Assembly: GCA_963792785.1 (NCBI GenBank)
Contig: CAWBXO010000001.1
Location: 992,001-1,056,000, forward strand
Direction: 5' to 3'
DNA: 64,000 bases
DNA from: CAWIMX01 sp963792785
Lineage (GTDB): Bacteria > Acidobacteriota > Vicinamibacteria > Vicinamibacterales > CAVVIG01
Below, piece by piece: positions 9,466 to 18,150 of this stretch. Under the pieces are notes generated by a model. That model saw only the letters and a list, made by a program, of their open reading frames with translations. It made no database searches and had not been told where the DNA came from. The position numbers and the translations under genes were made by a program. Every line of letters starts with the position of its first letter. The first letter of the stretch is position 1.

Positions 9466-12309
9466 ATGCCACGGATCAGTCGGTTTCTTCAGGCGTCGCT
9501 CGCGTGCACGATCCTGCTCGCACTGCCCGGTTGGGCCGCCGCTCAAGCCGCAAGTATCGTTGGCGTCGTGCAGGACGCCTCGGGAGCCGTCCTGCCCGGC
9601 GTAACCGTGGAAGCCACCAGCCCGGGATTCACGGAGCGAAGGGTGGCGGTCTCGGACGCGAGCGGGCGATACGCCCTCATCGACCTGAGACCCGGAACCT
9701 ACACGGTGGTCTTCACGCTCCAGGGCTTCCAGACGTTCCGCCGCGAGGGTGTCATCCTGCAGGGCTCGTTCGCCGCGCAGGTGAACGCTAGCATGCGGAT
9801 CGGCGCGATCGAAGAGGCGATCACCGTAACGGCGGCGTCTCCGGTGGTCGATGTCCAGAGCACAAGAAACCAGCTGGTGACGACCCGGGAGATCCTGGAG
9901 CAGCTGCCCACCGCGCGCCAGATGCAGGGGGCGGCGGCGCTGGTCCCCGGGGTCGTGTCCTACAACTCGAGCTCGTCGGCCCCCGGGGTCCAGGACTTCT
10001 GGGTGAACAGACAGAGTGTCCGCGGCTCTCCGACCGGCGACTCCAACTATCGCACGGACGGCATGGCGACGAACTCGATGATGATCGGCACGGGCAGCCA
10101 GCCCAAGTCCGGCGGCATCAACGACCTGACGTCCGAGGAGATCGTCTACGACGCCGGCGGAATCTCGGCGGAGTACGCGAGCGGCGGCATCCGGGCGAAC
10201 GCGATTCCGAAGGAGGGCACGAACCGCTTCTCCGGCACCATCCGCGCCCTGGGCCAGCGGCCGAGCTGGCAGGGCGACAACCTGACGGCCGAGCTGGCGA
10301 ACAGCATCAGCGCCGTCAACAAGATTGACTACAACTGGGAAACCAACTTCGCGCTGGGAGGCCCGATTCAGACCGACAAGCTGTGGTTCTACCTGGCCTT
10401 CCGGATGAACAAGTTCAACCTGCTCAACACCAACCAGTTCTGGCCCGACGGCCGTCAGGCCGATTCCGGCGGGCACATCAACCCGAACGGGTCGGCGCGG
10501 ATCACCTACCAGATGAGCGAGAAGGACAAGCTGGCCGCCACCTACCAGGGCAGCACGAGCCTGATCGATCGGTACGACAACGACTCGCGCACCTCGCCGG
10601 AAGCCGGGTTCAGTGTGGGCGCGCCAGTGAACTGGTCCGGCGCCCTCAAGTGGACCTCGGTGCGGACGAACCGGCTCCTGCTCGAAGTCGGCCAGTCCTA
10701 CAGCGTGGCCAGCTACGAGTACCAGTACCAGACCTCGGTCGGCCCCAACGAGGTCAGCCATTTCAACTTGACCACCGGCCGCCGAACGGTCGCGACCGCC
10801 GCGCCCGTGTACGACCTCAATCAGACGATCAACACCGTCGCCAACGCCTCCTACGTGACCGGCTCGCACAACGTGAAGGTCGGCGCCAATCTGGTCATGG
10901 GCACCGAGCGCCAGCAGAACCTCTACCACGCCGGGATCCTGCAGTTGAACTTCCTGAATATTGGCGGCGTGGAAACGCCGGTCGCCATCACGGTCACCAA
11001 CACGCCCATCGACTCGCACAACGACGTGAAGGGGTCACTCGGCCTTTTCCTGCAGGACACCTGGACGCGCAACCGGCTCACACTCATCGCGGGCGGCCGG
11101 TTCGACTACCTGAACGCCGCGCTTCCCGCCCAGACGATGCCGGCCGGTCCCTTTGTTCCGGTGCGCAACTCCGACGCCATCTCGTGCGTCCCATGCTGGA
11201 GCAACTGGACGATGCGCGTGTCTGGCGCCTACGACCTGTTCGGCAACGCCAAGACCGCCATCAAGATGGCGGTCGGGCAGTACGTCTCGTCCGAGCTGAT
11301 GACCGTCGCCGCCTCGGTGAACCCGATGCGTCGCGCGACCGACACGCGCTCCTGGACCGACCTCGACGGCAACGGCACGGCAGTCGACGCCTTCGGCGAC
11401 ATCCAGCGCGCGGAGATCGGCCCGTCGGGCAACGCGAACTTCGGCCTGCCCGCCGGCGCGAACTCGTGGGACCCGAACACGCCCCGGTCGACCGACTGGG
11501 AGGAAAGCGTCCTGATTCAGCACGAGCTGCTCACCGGCGTGTCGCTGTCGGCCGGCTACTACCTCCACCAATACAACGATCTCCAGGTCATCAAGAACAA
11601 CGCCGTCGATCCCAACACCGACTTCACGCCCTTCACGATCGTCGGCCCGGCCGATCCGAAGCTTCCCGGCGGCGGCGGCGAGGTGATCACGCAATACAAC
11701 CTCGTGCCGGGCAAACTGGGCGCAGTCGACACCGTCCGGACTCTCTCGACGAATACCCGGAAGTACCGCGGTTTCGAGGTCAGTGTGAATGCGCGGTTGC
11801 CCCGCGGCGCGTTCGCCTTCGGCAGCGTGACGACCGAACGGACGGCCACCACGGATTGCGACGTCACCAACAGCGATCCAAATAACAACCGGTTCTGCGA
11901 CCAGACGCCGCCGTACCAGAGTCAGGTCAAGCTGGCGGGCGGCACGCCGCTCCCGTTCGGCGTGCAACTGAGCGGTTCCATCACGGTCAGACCGGGCGCC
12001 TCCATCGCGGCCAACTACAGCTACAACAGCGCGATCGCGGGCGTCGCGCTCACCGGCGGCGGGAGCCGCAGCGTCAATCTGGTCGATCCCACGGTGTTGT
12101 TCTACGACTCGATCAAGTCGGTCGACGCGCGCCTCGCCCGGTCGTTCCGCTTCGGCCAGAAGCGCGCCCAGATCTTTCTCGAGATCTACAACCTGCCGAA
12201 TCTCTCGACCGTGCTGCAGGTCAACACGGCCTATGGACCGCAGTGGCTGGTGCCGACCGTTGTGACCCAGGCGCGCCGCCTCCAGCTCGGGGGCCAGTTC
12301 GACTTCTAG
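9466..12309 (+). CDS. TonB-dependent receptor with N-terminal carboxypeptidase-regulatory domain (Oar-like)
   Basis: 947 residues, outer-membrane transporter. The signal peptide ends WAAAQ (about residue 27). Residues ~30-112 are a carboxypeptidase regulatory-like beta-sandwich (IVGVVQDASGAVLPGV, SGRYALIDLRPGTYTV). A plug domain follows (EEAITVTAASPVVDV, LPTARQMQGAAALVPGV), then a long beta-barrel with GGRFDYL, DTWTRNRLTLIAGG and alternating aromatic strands, ending in phenylalanine (LGGQFDF) as outer-membrane barrels do. No TonB box is clear. It is the centre of the island, divergent from one PHM/PQQ arm and upstream of the other, so it probably imports the substrate or products that those enzymes make. 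Similar receptors without SusD partners are typical of Acidobacteria; no SusD gene is present here. Confidence 0.93.
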   Translation: MPRISRFLQASLACTILLALPGWAAAQAASIVGVVQDASGAVLPGVTVEATSPGFTERRVAVSDASGRYALIDLRPGTYTVVFTLQGFQTFRREGVILQGSFAAQVNASMRIGAIEEAITVTAASPVVDVQSTRNQLVTTREILEQLPTARQMQGAAALVPGVVSYNSSSSAPGVQDFWVNRQSVRGSPTGDSNYRTDGMATNSMMIGTGSQPKSGGINDLTSEEIVYDAGGISAEYASGGIRANAIPKEGTNRFSGTIRALGQRPSWQGDNLTAELANSISAVNKIDYNWETNFALGGPIQTDKLWFYLAFRMNKFNLLNTNQFWPDGRQADSGGHINPNGSARITYQMSEKDKLAATYQGSTSLIDRYDNDSRTSPEAGFSVGAPVNWSGALKWTSVRTNRLLLEVGQSYSVASYEYQYQTSVGPNEVSHFNLTTGRRTVATAAPVYDLNQTINTVANASYVTGSHNVKVGANLVMGTERQQNLYHAGILQLNFLNIGGVETPVAITVTNTPIDSHNDVKGSLGLFLQDTWTRNRLTLIAGGRFDYLNAALPAQTMPAGPFVPVRNSDAISCVPCWSNWTMRVSGAYDLFGNAKTAIKMAVGQYVSSELMTVAASVNPMRRATDTRSWTDLDGNGTAVDAFGDIQRAEIGPSGNANFGLPAGANSWDPNTPRSTDWEESVLIQHELLTGVSLSAGYYLHQYNDLQVIKNNAVDPNTDFTPFTIVGPADPKLPGGGGEVITQYNLVPGKLGAVDTVRTLSTNTRKYRGFEVSVNARLPRGAFAFGSVTTERTATTDCDVTNSDPNNNRFCDQTPPYQSQVKLAGGTPLPFGVQLSGSITVRPGASIAANYSYNSAIAGVALTGGGSRSVNLVDPTVLFYDSIKSVDARLARSFRFGQKRAQIFLEIYNLPNLSTVLQVNTAYGPQWLVPTVVTQARRLQLGGQFDF

Positions 12310-12403
12310 CGTCCTCCCATCCCTGTCCGGCTCGGCTGGTCCCTGTTTCGTTGACCAGCCGGGCCGGGCGGCCGATAATGGCCGCCAACCGGGAGGAGCT
12401 CAC

Positions 12404-13414
12404 ATGCTTCGACGTTTCGCGGTCGCGTCGGTCCTGATCGTCGTCGGCGCCGCCACGGCGCTGACGCAGTCCGCCCCCGCTCCCATCGTCCCCCCGTTGC
12501 GCGCGGCCGACGGCCATCCCAACCTCGAAGGCATGTGGACGAACGCGACGATCACGCCGCTCCAGCGTCCGCCGGCGCTCGCCGGCAAGCCCACGCTCGA
12601 CGACGCCGAAGCGGCGCGGTACGCGAAAGAGTTCCTCGACGACAACAGCCTCGACCGGCGTCCGGACAATGCGCAGCAGGACGTCAACCTCGCGTACCAG
12701 AACTACTTCCTCGACCGCGGCACCGAGCTCGCCCTGGTCGACGGCACGCGCCGCACGTCACTCATCGTGGATCCGCCCGACGGCCGGCTCCCGCCTCGAA
12801 CGGCGGAGGCCGAGCGCGCCGCGGGCCGTGGGTTCACGTCGGACGCCGGCGAGGCGGCGGCCGGCCGCGGCAGCTACGACAACGTCGAGGAGCGGCCGCT
12901 GTCGGAGCGCTGCCTGCTCTCCTTCGGCTCGAGCTCCGGCCCGCCGATGCTGCCCGTGCTCTACAACAACCACTATCAGTTCGTGCAGACCGCCAACTAC
13001 ATCTCGATCCTGGTCGAGATGGATCACGACACGCGCATCATCCGGATGAACGCCCAGCACTTCCCGCCCTCGATCCGAAGGTGGATGGGCGACTCGGTCG
13101 GCCACTGGGATGGCGACACCCTCGTCGTGGACACGACGAACTTCACCGCCAAGACGCGCTTCCAGGGCTCGACCGAGAACCTGCACGTCGTCGAGCGGTT
13201 CACGCGAACCGACCCGTCGACCATCCTTTATCGGGTGACGCTGGACGACCCGGCCACGTGGACCCGTCCGTGGACGGCCGAGATCCCGTTCCACCTCACG
13301 AGCGAGCCGATTTACGAGTACGCCTGCCACGAGGGCAACTACGCCCTGGGCGACATCATGCGCGGCGCGCGCCTGCTCGAACGGGAAGCCGCCGAGGCGG
13401 CCGCTAGCCGCTAG
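12404..13414 (+). CDS. Secreted 'GDSxGHW' family copy B
   Basis: 336 residues; ATG follows GGGAGGAG. Signal peptide to about residue 24 (VGAATALTQSAPA). Family blocks: HPNLEGMWTNATITPLQRP, NYFLDRGTELALVDG, SLIVDPPDGRLPP, RPLSERCLLSFGSSSGPPM, GDSVGHWDGDTLVVDTTNF, YEYACHEGNYALGDIMRGAR. It follows the TonB receptor by 94 bp and precedes the second PHM/PQQ pair. The constant association of this family with cytochromes supports a shared extracytoplasmic process, but no reaction can be named. It is the cleanest copy for modelling, since copy C is frameshifted. Confidence 0.8.
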   Translation: MLRRFAVASVLIVVGAATALTQSAPAPIVPPLRAADGHPNLEGMWTNATITPLQRPPALAGKPTLDDAEAARYAKEFLDDNSLDRRPDNAQQDVNLAYQNYFLDRGTELALVDGTRRTSLIVDPPDGRLPPRTAEAERAAGRGFTSDAGEAAAGRGSYDNVEERPLSERCLLSFGSSSGPPMLPVLYNNHYQFVQTANYISILVEMDHDTRIIRMNAQHFPPSIRRWMGDSVGHWDGDTLVVDTTNFTAKTRFQGSTENLHVVERFTRTDPSTILYRVTLDDPATWTRPWTAEIPFHLTSEPIYEYACHEGNYALGDIMRGARLLEREAAEAAASR

Positions 13415-13446
13415 CGCCGGGCCAGCCTCTGGGGCATACTCTTGGG

Positions 13447-13462
13447 CGGACCTGAAGGTCCG
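13447..13462. repeat. Short palindrome of the CGGACCT/AGGTCCG family
   Basis: CGGACCT-GA-AGGTCCG, 7-bp perfect arms, between copy B and the second PHM-like gene. The same core recurs as a 13-bp-arm palindrome at 51064-51091 and as a half element at 35952-35964. It could fold as a short hairpin in the transcript. It lacks a T run. Confidence 0.55.
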
Positions 13463-13506
13463 GTCCCGACGTCCGCGCTATTTTGGCTATCTTGAAGGAG
13501 CCGCCC

Positions 13507-14775
13507 ATGAAGACCGGGTTGAAACTCGCCGTCGTCGCAGGTGCGCTCGTCGGGCTGGCGGGCGCCGGAACGCCGGCGCGGGCGGCGGAGGCGCCGACGT
13601 TCACACACGACGTCGCCCCTATCCTTTATAAGAGCTGTGTCGAGTGCCACCGCCCGACCGCGATGGCCCCGATGTCGCTCCTCTCCTACGACGAGGCCCG
13701 GCCCTGGGCCCGCGCGATCAAATCGAAGGTCGTGAACCGCGAGATGCCGCCCTGGGGCGCCGACCCGGCCGTGGGCCACTTCGCCAACGACCCGAGCCTG
13801 TCGCAGACTGAGATCGACACGATAGCGGCCTGGGTCGACGCCGGCGCGCCCGAGGGCGACGCCGCGGCGCTGCCGAAGGCACCGGAGTTCGCCGAGGGCT
13901 GGTCGATCGGCCAGCCGGATCTCGTCTTCAAGATGGTCAAGCCGATCACCGTGCCCGCCGACGGCACGGTGCCGTACCTCTACATCACCGTCCCGACGCA
14001 TCTCGATCACGACATCTGGGTGCGCGGCGTCGAGCTGAGGCCCACCGACCGCCGCGTCGTGCACCACATCATCAGCACGCTCGTCGCGGGCGACGGGACG
14101 GAGCCGGACGGCGAGCCGCGGCTCATGCGCGACCCCGCGCGCGAGGAGATCGGCGGCGGCCTCGGCGGCCTCGTCCCGGGCCGTCTCTACGGCCTCTATG
14201 ACGAAGGCGTCGCGCGGAAGATTCCAGCGGGCGCCGACATCGTGCTGCAGATGCACTACACCACCATCGGCGAGCCCGTGGTGGACCAGACCGAGATCGG
14301 CGTCGTGCTCGCGAAGGAGCCGCCGTCGAAGCTGCGCGCCGGCGGCGGCGGGCAGATCCCGAACACACGGTTCGCGATTCCGCCCGGCGACGCGGACTAC
14401 GAGGTCAGCGCCGAGCAGGTGATCCCGCGCGACACGTACCTCAGCTCGCTTTATCCGCACATGCACGTGCGCGGCAAGGACGTGAAGTACACGCTCGTGT
14501 ACCCGGATGGCCGCGAGGAGCTGCTGCTGAGCGTCCCGAAGTACGACTTCAACTGGCAGCAGACCTACACGCTCGCCACGCCGAAGCTCATGCCGAAGGG
14601 CTCGAAGCTCGTGGTGACCGCGCACTACGACAACTCGCCCGGCAACCGCTACAACCCAGATCCGACCGCCACGGTGCACTGGGGCGAACAGACCTGGGAA
14701 GAGATGCTCATCGGCTACTACGGCACCATCGACGGGCCGGCCGCCGCGGCCGGCGCCACCGGCCAGCAGCAGTAG
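13507..14775 (+). CDS. Cytochrome c fused to PHM-like copper type II monooxygenase fold, copy 2
   Basis: 422 residues from the ATG at 13507, preferred over 13483 because GAAGGAG sits before it and a signal peptide begins at once (MKTGLKLAVVAGALVGLAG). CxxCH haem site in SCVECH (Cys44, Cys47, His48). Putative copper ligands in PHM order: VHHI (186-187), LQMHYTT (250), PHMHVRGK (318, 320) and EEM (400). Long blocks match copy 1, including SVPKYDFNWQ and NSPGN-NPDP, so the two are recent paralogues. It ends seven bases before the second PQQ gene, in the reverse order of function but the same pairing as copy 1. Probable periplasmic oxidoreductase; substrate unknown. Confidence 0.82.
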   Translation: MKTGLKLAVVAGALVGLAGAGTPARAAEAPTFTHDVAPILYKSCVECHRPTAMAPMSLLSYDEARPWARAIKSKVVNREMPPWGADPAVGHFANDPSLSQTEIDTIAAWVDAGAPEGDAAALPKAPEFAEGWSIGQPDLVFKMVKPITVPADGTVPYLYITVPTHLDHDIWVRGVELRPTDRRVVHHIISTLVAGDGTEPDGEPRLMRDPAREEIGGGLGGLVPGRLYGLYDEGVARKIPAGADIVLQMHYTTIGEPVVDQTEIGVVLAKEPPSKLRAGGGGQIPNTRFAIPPGDADYEVSAEQVIPRDTYLSSLYPHMHVRGKDVKYTLVYPDGREELLLSVPKYDFNWQQTYTLATPKLMPKGSKLVVTAHYDNSPGNRYNPDPTATVHWGEQTWEEMLIGYYGTIDGPAAAAGATGQQQ

Positions 14776-14782
14776 GCCGCCA

Positions 14783-16679
14783 ATGCGACCGACTGCCGCG
14801 CGTCCCATTCCGGCGGTCATGACCGCCGCCGTTCTCTCCGTCTTCTCCGCGTTCGTTCCAGCGCCCGCCGCCGCCCAGGCCCCGGCGGGCGCCGCCGTGT
14901 TCACCGACCACTGCGCGGTGTGCCATACCGCCGCAGGCGATCCCGACGGCCGCATCCCGCCCATCGCCGCGCTGCGGCGCCTCGAGCCGGAATCGATCCT
15001 CCAGACGCTCGCCAACGGTGCGATGCGCGAACAGGGCGCGGAGCTCACCGACGCTGAGCGCCGTGCGGTCGCGGCCTTCCTCGGGCAGCAGGCCGGTACG
15101 GCAGGTGCGGCCGGCCCGCAGAACCTGGGGTTGGATGGCGGGCTCCGCTTGAGCGGCCAGGGCGTCTGCACGTCCCGGCCTTCATTCGAATCCGGCCTCC
15201 GCCCCGGCATGGAACGGCTGGGGCGTGGACGTGAAGAACACGCGCTTCCAGCCCGCGGCCCAGGCCGGCCTCACGCCCGACCAGGTGCGCCACCTCACGC
15301 TCAAATGGGCGTTCGGCTTCCCCGGCGCCACCTCGGCGCGCGCGCTGCCGACCGTGGTCGGCGGCCGCGTGTTCGTCGGCAGCCAGACGGGCGTCGTGTA
15401 CGCGCTCGACGCGAGCACCGGCTGCACCATCTGGCGGTTCCAGGCCTCGGCGGAAGTGCGGTCCGCGATCGTGCTCGGGCCGCGCGCGGGCGGCGGCACC
15501 AACGCGTACTTCGGCGACGGCCGCGCCGTCGTCTACGCGCTGGATGCCGCGAACGGCAATCTGCTGTGGGCGCGCAAGGTCGAGGACCACCCCAGCGCGC
15601 ACGTCACCGGCTCGCCGACGCTCTACCAGGGCCGCCTCTACGTGCCCGTGGCCTCGGGCGAGGAAGGCACCGGCGGGAGCGCGCAGTACCAGTGCTGCAC
15701 GTTCCGCGGCAGCATCGTCGCGATTGACGTGAACGGGGGCATCGTCGCCTGGAAGACGTACACCATCGCCGAGACGCCCCTCCCCATCGGCACGAACGCG
15801 GCGGGCACGACGCGGTTCGGTCCGTCCGGCGCCGGCATCTGGAATTCGCCGACCATCGACGTCAAGCGCGGTCTCCTGTACGCGGCGACCGGCAACATGT
15901 ACACGGAGCCGCAGCATGCGACGAGCGATGCGGTGATCGCCTTCGAGCTGAACACCGGGAAGATCGCGTGGACCTCGCAAGTGACGCCAAAGGACGTCTT
16001 CGTGGTGGGCTGTGGCGCGCGGCCCGGCCCCAACTGCCCCGACTCGGACGATCTCGGCCCGGACTTCGACTTCGGCAACGCGGCCATGCTCGCGACCACG
16101 CCGTCGGGCCGCGACCTGATCGTGATCGGTCAGAAGTCCGGCGTGGGCTGGGCGCTCGATCCCGACAAGCAGGGCGCGGTCGTGTGGCAGTACCGCGCCG
16201 GCCAGGGCAGCGCGCTCGGCGGGATGGAGTTCGGGTCGGCGGTGGACGGCCAGCACGCCTACTTCCCCGTCGCCGACGGGCTCACGCCGACTCCGGGCGG
16301 ACTGCACGCGGTCGACCTCGCGACCGGGCAGCGCGCGTGGTTCGCGCCGCCGCCGCCGCCCGCGTGCGCGTCGGCCGGCACCGCCGCCGGGCGCGGGTGC
16401 AACGCGGCGCTGCTCGCCGCGATCAGCGTGATCCCCGGCGCCGTGTTCGCCGGCTCGAACGACGGCGCGATCCGCGCCTACGCGACGACCGACGGGTCGC
16501 TGCTGTGGGAATACGACACGAACAAGACATTCGACACCGTGAACGGCGTCGCCGCTCAGGGCGCGACGATCAACGGCCCCGGCCCGACCGTGGCCGGCGG
16601 AATGGTGTTCGTGAACTCCGGCTACGGCGCGCTCGGCGGCCGCCCGGGGAATGTGTTGTTGGCGTTTGGGGTGGAATAG
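14783..16679 (+). CDS. Periplasmic cytochrome c-PQQ beta-propeller dehydrogenase, copy 2, with +1 frameshift near 15190
   Basis: Starts MRPTAARPIPAVMTAAVLSV with a signal peptide and a cytochrome c site HCAVCH (44-48). After VCTSRPSFE the frame is lost, and the propeller resumes one base later as PASAPAWNGWGVDVKNTRFQP, running to a stop at 16679. Dropping one A of the AA at 15189-15190 gives FDPASAPAWNGW, which matches FDAAKPPAWSGW of copy 1. The total length is a multiple of three plus one. The vicinal Cys pair (QYQCCTFRGS) and repeated YALDA units are intact. Repaired size about 631 residues. Translationally close to the PHM-like copy 2 (7-bp gap). Probably functional if the insertion is an assembly error. 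Confidence 0.82.
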
Positions 16680-16817
16680 CCGCTCGAGGTGCCTGGTGCT
16701 TGGTGCCGGGTGCCTGGAAAGTACCAGGGGCCTCGTGCATAGCGTGGCCCGGCACGCCTCGCACCTGCCCCAGGCACCCGGCACCTTCCAGGCACCAGGT
16801 ACCAGGCACCAGGCACT
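16680..16817. repeat. Stuttering inverted repeat (GGTGCCTGG units) between convergent genes
   Basis: The left part repeats GTGCCTGGTGC-type units and the right part the complementary GGCACCAGGTACCAGGCACC units, so the whole can fold on itself. It lies exactly between the 3' ends of the PQQ gene and the minus-strand gene 16818-17678. It may act as a two-way terminator or simply be a repeat seeded by slippage. Confidence 0.7.
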
Positions 16818-17678
16818 TCAGTTCTCTTTCGTGTACGTCCCGTCCCCTAGCCGCTTGAACGGGCCGCCGTCGATCGCGATCTCCTCGGTCACGTCGAAAC
16901 CGGTTTCCGATCGCACCGAGAGCAGGCGGCGCAGCTGGTAGGTGTGGCTGCCGGCGGCCACCGGCGCCGTCTTGAACGTGATCGCGAGCGGGCTCGACCA
17001 GTCACCGACGCTCACGAGGTCCGTACCGCCCGGGCGCCGGTCGATCCAGGCCACGGCGTTGCTGTCGGGATCGAACCCGACGTCGATCGCTTCCTCGTAA
17101 TGCTCGCCGTACAGATCGCCAGCCACCGCGCCGCGCGCAAACGTGGAATCACCCGTGCGCGTGAACGTCACGGTGCCGGTTCGCGTGCCCGCGCTGAGGG
17201 GCGGGTACTCGGCGCCGACGTACGCGAAGCGCCACCGCCCGACGAAATACTGGATCGACTGGGGGATCTGCGGCTGCGTGACCGTGGGGCGCGCGCGCCG
17301 CTGCAGGTCGAAGGTGACGGCGAAGCGCTGGCCGCCCACGGCGAGCGAGCCGGCGCCGGTCATCCGATTGCCGTCGGCCGTCAGCGCGCCCGCGATGGCC
17401 ACGTCGCCCAGCCGCGAGTCGGACTCGGCCTGGAACGACACCTGGCCGCCGGAAATCGTGATCGTGGTGAGGGGGATTTCAGAGGTGGCGCCGAGCCCGC
17501 CGGTCGTACCGGCGGGCCCGTCGGGTGTCTGTCGGATGGTGAGGACGAACGGCGTGTCGGCCCCGGAGGCCGACGTGATCGTGCCGCGCCATTCGCCTGC
17601 AATGCCGGGAGCCTGGGCGCCGGCCGTGCCGGCCAGCGCGAGTGCGAGTGCGACCGCGCCGCCCCAGGCTCGCTGCAT
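16818..17678 (-). CDS. Secreted two-domain hypothetical protein
   Basis: 286 residues, signal peptide ending GTAGAQA. Residues ~27-130 form a beta-rich domain (GIAGEWRGTITSASG, VLTIRQTPDGPAGTTGG, ITISGGQVSFQ) of a lipocalin-like pattern that resembles the small secreted protein at 47431-47814. Residues ~140-286 (FVGRWRFAYVG to GDGTYTKEN) are paralogous to the protein at 575-1255. It faces the second PHM/PQQ arm convergently and is only 10 bp from the cold-shock gene start side downstream. No enzyme motif was seen; a carrier or binding role is possible but unproven. Confidence 0.75.
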   Translation of the reverse strand: MQRAWGGAVALALALAGTAGAQAPGIAGEWRGTITSASGADTPFVLTIRQTPDGPAGTTGGLGATSEIPLTTITISGGQVSFQAESDSRLGDVAIAGALTADGNRMTGAGSLAVGGQRFAVTFDLQRRARPTVTQPQIPQSIQYFVGRWRFAYVGAEYPPLSAGTRTGTVTFTRTGDSTFARGAVAGDLYGEHYEEAIDVGFDPDSNAVAWIDRRPGGTDLVSVGDWSSPLAITFKTAPVAAGSHTYQLRRLLSVRSETGFDVTEEIAIDGGPFKRLGDGTYTKEN

Positions 17679-17688
17679 CGTCGGGGTC

Positions 17689-17898
17689 TTATGCGAGCCG
17701 GACGTTCTCGGCGCGCGGGCCCTTCGGACCCTGGCCCTTTTCGAACGTCACCGCCTGACCTTCGCGCAGTTCGTCGAAGGAGATGCCGCTCAACGCGGAC
17801 TGGTGGAAGAAGTACTCGTTTCCGTCGCCGGCTGCGATGAAGCCGAAGCCTTTGTCGCTCACCAGTCGCTTGATCGTGCCGTTTGTCGCAGCTGCCAT
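17689..17898 (-). CDS. Cold-shock domain protein (CspA family)
   Basis: 69 residues, the standard size for a single cold-shock domain. It carries RNP1 as DKGFGFI and RNP2 as EYFFHQSAL, and ends KGPRAENVRLA, typical of the family. It binds single-stranded RNA and DNA and melts mRNA structure at low temperature. The start is set by GGAGGAG upstream of the ATG and by the family length; longer in-frame extensions upstream are not plausible. A putative -10 box about 180 bases upstream would give the long leader common in cold-shock genes. Confidence 0.95.
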   Translation of the reverse strand: MAAATNGTIKRLVSDKGFGFIAAGDGNEYFFHQSALSGISFDELREGQAVTFEKGQGPKGPRAENVRLA

Positions 17899-18084
17899 CG
17901 TCGTCTCCTCCGTCGTGCCGTACCGGCCGACGCCTTCGTTGTGCACGTCCAGACGTAGTGGGTTGTCAGTTGGAGATCGCGAGCGAGAAAGGTGTGATGC
18001 TCGTCGCGTGCCGACCGCCCCCGCCAACGTTGGGCCGGTCGGCGCACTCGCGCCAGGCCTGGCTCCGTTCTGGACTGCAGAGTC

Positions 18085-18090
18085 AGTATA
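18085..18090 (-). promoter_or_regulatory. Possible -10 box for the cold-shock gene (TATACT)
   Basis: On the minus strand GGGT-TATACT lies about 190 bases before the start codon. No good -35 is present, so this is weak. If real, the leader is about 180 nucleotides, as expected for cold-shock mRNAs. The overlapping plus-strand TATAAC could serve the divergent zinc-ribbon gene. Confidence 0.25.
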
Positions 18091-18150
18091 ACCCAGTCCG
18101 AGGCCCCCCGGCCCGGGTATGGCAGAATGGCGCTGAGGCCCGATTTCCCC

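Noticed and set aside
5937..16679. Complete polyvinyl alcohol degradation pathway
   Set aside because: The PQQ/cyt c architecture fits EC 1.1.2.6, but no oxidised-PVA hydrolase signature was identified and the dicopper proteins are not part of that pathway.
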